Assembly: GCA_902773215.1 (NCBI GenBank)
Contig: CACYDQ010000345.1
Location: forward strand, 1 to 8,581
Direction: 5' to 3'
Length of the DNA stretch: 8,581 nt
Source of the DNA: an uncultured Spirochaetaceae bacterium
Lineage (GTDB): Bacteria > Spirochaetota > Spirochaetia > Treponematales > Treponemataceae
Of the stretch, positions 6,594 through 8,581 are shown one piece after another. Both the position numbers and the translations under genes were made by a program. How positions within the stretch are numbered: the stretch's first letter is position 1; each line of letters starts with the position of its first letter. The notes under the pieces are model-generated. The model searched no databases. It saw nothing but the letters and a program-made list of their open reading frames with translations, and was not told where the DNA came from.

Positions 6594-6686
6594 GAAACCA
6601 TGTAATCAAACAGCCTCGTTGATAACGCGCACCTATCCTTGGAGGAACGTCGTATCTGGCACGAAAGACCATCGGCTGGGGCCTGT
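6594..6686. other. Convergent intergenic gap without a visible terminator
   Basis: These 93 bases separate the ends of the deaminase and membrane-protein genes. I found no GC-rich hairpin with a T-run on either strand; the only fold noticed is a small CGTT-GAT-AACG (about 6628-6638). Termination here may be Rho-dependent, or the transcripts may overlap. Confidence 0.5.
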
Positions 6687-8474
6687 TCAGTATTTGACCA
6701 AAACGTAAGTCACGGAACCGGAGACCTTTGAGTAACGGTTATCAGGTATTTCCCTGATGACGCTATACCCCATATTCTTGTACGATTCCAAAACAGAGAC
6801 ATCATCAATCAAGGCAATCACATCATCCCCATCCTTAAGAGGCTCTTCATTATAAGAATAGAAATATAACCATCCGTATGACCGGGAATCAACCTTAAGA
6901 TGAGCCCCGAACGTATTCCTCGCTTCCGCAACAACAGCAGAAACCTCGTCATAGTAAGCTTTCTGTTCTTCGGTAAGGCGGATTTTTTCCATAAATGCAA
7001 AATTCGTGCTGTCCGCGTATACGTAGGGAGCCATGGCTTTTTTTATGCCCCCCTCCATCCTGGACAAAAGGACAGGGGAAAGGATAAGGATAAACAGCAG
7101 CCAGGCAGGCCAGGCTTTCTTACACACGCGGAGAGAAACGGCAAGGAGCCCGTAAAACAGAAGCAGGGGCATGGGGAAAGCTGCCCAAAAGACGTGCCGC
7201 ACACAAGTGACAGGATAGTACTGATGCCAGGAAGCTATACAGATTATGCTCCAGGCAAAGAGCATCGAGATGCGGCTTTCCTTTTCCACATCCCCTTTAT
7301 TCCTCTTTGCAAGCAGTTTCTTTATGGCAACGAACACAAAGACCACGATGGAACTCAGCGGCAACAGCCGCCATGTGATGAAGATTTTTTCCTTTGACTG
7401 AAGCAGATAGGTATGTACAAAGAGGCAGTCAAGGATGTTTGAAAGGGGATTCGATGTATCCGTCCTCTCCTTTGCAAACTGGTACGTGTCGATGAAGTTT
7501 CGCCTCAAAAACTCCATAAAAGTCCCTTTAGAAACAAGTAAAGATATCCCCCCCCCCACTACCAAAGCAAACACAGAAAGATAACACAGGACAGCCTTCT
7601 TATAGTTAGGGACATACAGCCCCAGAGGAGCGGCAAACACAAAAAAAAGCACGAAAGAAAGAAAGAGGACAATGCCGACAGGCTGCCGGCAGAGGAAACA
7701 CGCTATCGTGGATAAAGAACTGAGTACGAGCAAAATCCCCTTTCCATGCCGTATATAACAGAAGAAGAGATAACCCGCAAGAAGCAGGAACATAAGGGCA
7801 CAAACTGAAGACCATGGCTGAAAGAGGCAGATATAGAACGGTGCCAGAGCAAGGGTGAGCAGGGCAACAACAAAAGACCGCCATCCGCTCATAAACTGGC
7901 AGCAACAGAGAAAGAGCAAGCAATAGCACACGGCATAGACACAGGAAGTTGCCATGTTTATGGCCCACAGGTGTTCTCCAAACAGCTTAATGAAAGCAGC
8001 CATTATGTAATAGAAGAGCACTCCGTACTGCCCCCCGACATCCCGGTACATAACGGCACCTTTGGACAGAAAACGGGCTGTGAAAAAAATACTGCCGTTA
8101 TGCTGTGCATCAAAGTCATAGTTCGAAAAGAAATAAGTTATCAAAAAAGAAACAAGGGAGAGAAGCAAACACGCACAAATCCGGTCAACCTTATGAGATG
8201 CCAAGGAAGAAAAATTGAAGAAGATTCCTATCCACGCTGCGAAACTACAGACGCACGCGAGATAGGAAAGATTCATCAAACGACAGTCCCAAAGCTGCGG
8301 TTGACGAAGAACCTTACCTGTCAAAGACTGAAATACCGAGAGAAATGAAATCCGGACCCATGAAAACTGGAAAAGAAAACAGATAAGGAAAGCAGTTCCT
8401 GCAAGGTAAAGGCCGATAAGGCGCAACCGTTTTAGCTTTGCCCGGCAGACCATTACTTTCAGTTCTTCAATCAT
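6687..8474 (-). CDS. Polytopic membrane protein, GT-C glycosyltransferase-like, with an in-frame G10 tract
   Basis: The 595-residue product is an integral inner-membrane protein with roughly ten or more hydrophobic segments between about 16 and 470, and a soluble C-terminal domain (about 480-595). The first extended loop has NYDFDAQHNG (118-127) and YRDVGGQYG (143-151), resembling the acidic loop and substrate region of GT-C (PMT/GT39-like) enzymes that use lipid-linked sugars. That class is inferred from pattern only. The start is the ATG at 8474, with GGAGG 11 bases upstream (8486-8490); an in-frame ATG at 8516 is rejected because it lies within 5S rRNA. Ten G residues (7548-7557) encode V306-G309. 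Base composition is lower in GC in places (20 of 60 at 8101-8160, against 37 of 60 at 601-660 in recN), and cysteine is frequent (over 20). It lies directly behind an rRNA operon. Confidence 0.75.
   Translation of the reverse strand: MIEELKVMVCRAKLKRLRLIGLYLAGTAFLICFLFQFSWVRISFLSVFQSLTGKVLRQPQLWDCRLMNLSYLACVCSFAAWIGIFFNFSSLASHKVDRICACLLLSLVSFLITYFFSNYDFDAQHNGSIFFTARFLSKGAVMYRDVGGQYGVLFYYIMAAFIKLFGEHLWAINMATSCVYAVCYCLLFLCCCQFMSGWRSFVVALLTLALAPFYICLFQPWSSVCALMFLLLAGYLFFCYIRHGKGILLVLSSLSTIACFLCRQPVGIVLFLSFVLFFVFAAPLGLYVPNYKKAVLCYLSVFALVVGGGISLLVSKGTFMEFLRRNFIDTYQFAKERTDTSNPLSNILDCLFVHTYLLQSKEKIFITWRLLPLSSIVVFVFVAIKKLLAKRNKGDVEKESRISMLFAWSIICIASWHQYYPVTCVRHVFWAAFPMPLLLFYGLLAVSLRVCKKAWPAWLLFILILSPVLLSRMEGGIKKAMAPYVYADSTNFAFMEKIRLTEEQKAYYDEVSAVVAEARNTFGAHLKVDSRSYGWLYFYSYNEEPLKDGDDVIALIDDVSVLESYKNMGYSVIREIPDNRYSKVSGSVTYVLVKY
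7548..7557 (-). repeat. Homopolymeric G10 tract inside the membrane-protein gene
   Basis: Ten consecutive C residues on the plus strand give G10 on the coding strand, read as the last base of GTG plus three GGG codons. The reading frame is open at this length. With nine Gs a TGA is met after about 17 further codons; with eleven, a TAA after about 6. Tracts of this length are slippage-prone in bacteria, including T. pallidum. Confidence 0.95.
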
Positions 8475-8495
8475 GACTTTCCCTACCTCCCTACT

Positions 8496-8504
8496 AAAAA
8501 AAAA
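8496..8504 (-). terminator. T9 run directly after 5S rRNA, possible rRNA operon terminator
   Basis: Nine T residues on the minus strand follow the GC-rich 3' end of 5S rRNA. The terminal helix of 5S (its 5' half is outside the window) could supply the stem of an intrinsic terminator. The next gene's Shine-Dalgarno begins only 5 bases beyond the run, so any readthrough would carry that gene. Confidence 0.4.
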
Positions 8505-8581
8505 GCCGGCGGCCACCTACTTTCCCCCGTAAGGAGTATCATCGGCGCAGGGGAGCTTGACTTCCGTGTTCGGAATGGGAA
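8505..8581 (-). rRNA. rrf: 5S ribosomal RNA, 3' part
   Basis: The minus strand reads CCCATTCCGAACACGGAAGTC, then CGCCGATGATACT and AAAGTAGGTGGCCGCC, matching the conserved order of bacterial 5S rRNA (CCGAAC-loop, GCGCCGAUGGUA, GAGAGUAGG and terminal helix). About 77 bases are present; the 5' end, roughly 35-40 bases, lies past the window edge. The 3' end at 8505 is set at the last GC-rich base before the T-run and may be off by a few bases. The 23S and 16S genes would be expected further right. Confidence 0.93.

Noticed and set aside
8475..8516. Upstream ATG at 8516 as start of the membrane protein
   Set aside because: It lies inside the conserved 3' end of 5S rRNA; the ATG at 8474 has a Shine-Dalgarno outside the rRNA.

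Overview
The window looks like a chromosomal piece of a spirochaete, most likely a Treponema of moderate GC content. The reasons are a CheW with an acidic internal insert, the compact minus-strand block comF-cheW-aminotransferase-like-nadK-recN (from memory, cheW and recN are near neighbours in T. pallidum), and an RRM-type RNA-binding protein. The genus is an inference from protein character and gene order; I cannot name a species.

Layout. Positions 1-4906 hold five closely packed minus-strand genes, transcribed from right to left: comF (4906 to 4118), cheW (4041 to 3535), a DegT/DnrJ-fold protein (3508 to 2411), nadK (2392 to 1529) and recN (1536 to beyond base 1, C-terminus missing). The last three are separated by 18 bases or overlap by 8, so they are very probably co-transcribed. 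A likely promoter sits in front of cheW, and a weak hairpin plus T-run overlaps the cheW stop. Next come a minus-strand gene for a small RRM protein (5387 to 5016) with its own promoter, structured leader and intrinsic terminator, and a divergent plus-strand adenosine-deaminase-family gene (5547 to 6593) that appears to be read from a leaderless or nearly leaderless transcript. A convergent minus-strand gene (8474 to 6687) encodes a large polytopic membrane protein resembling GT-C glycosyltransferases. It begins only 30 bases after the end of a 5S rRNA gene, so it lies directly behind an rRNA operon.

Function. The five-gene block joins a phosphoribosyltransferase-fold ComF protein, a chemotaxis coupling protein, an aminotransferase-fold protein without its PLP lysine, NAD kinase and a recombinational-repair ATPase. 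There is no obvious single pathway, but the packing suggests a stable operon. The adenosine deaminase belongs to purine salvage. The membrane protein probably builds or modifies an envelope glycan.

The most interesting points are: an in-frame run of ten G residues in the membrane-protein gene, where loss or gain of one G truncates the product soon afterwards (candidate phase variation); the replacement of the catalytic lysine by arginine in the DegT-like protein; the non-standard HxH motif of the deaminase and its SD-less start; and the position of the membrane-protein gene directly behind 5S rRNA. No CRISPR array, tRNA, insertion sequence or phage gene was seen.
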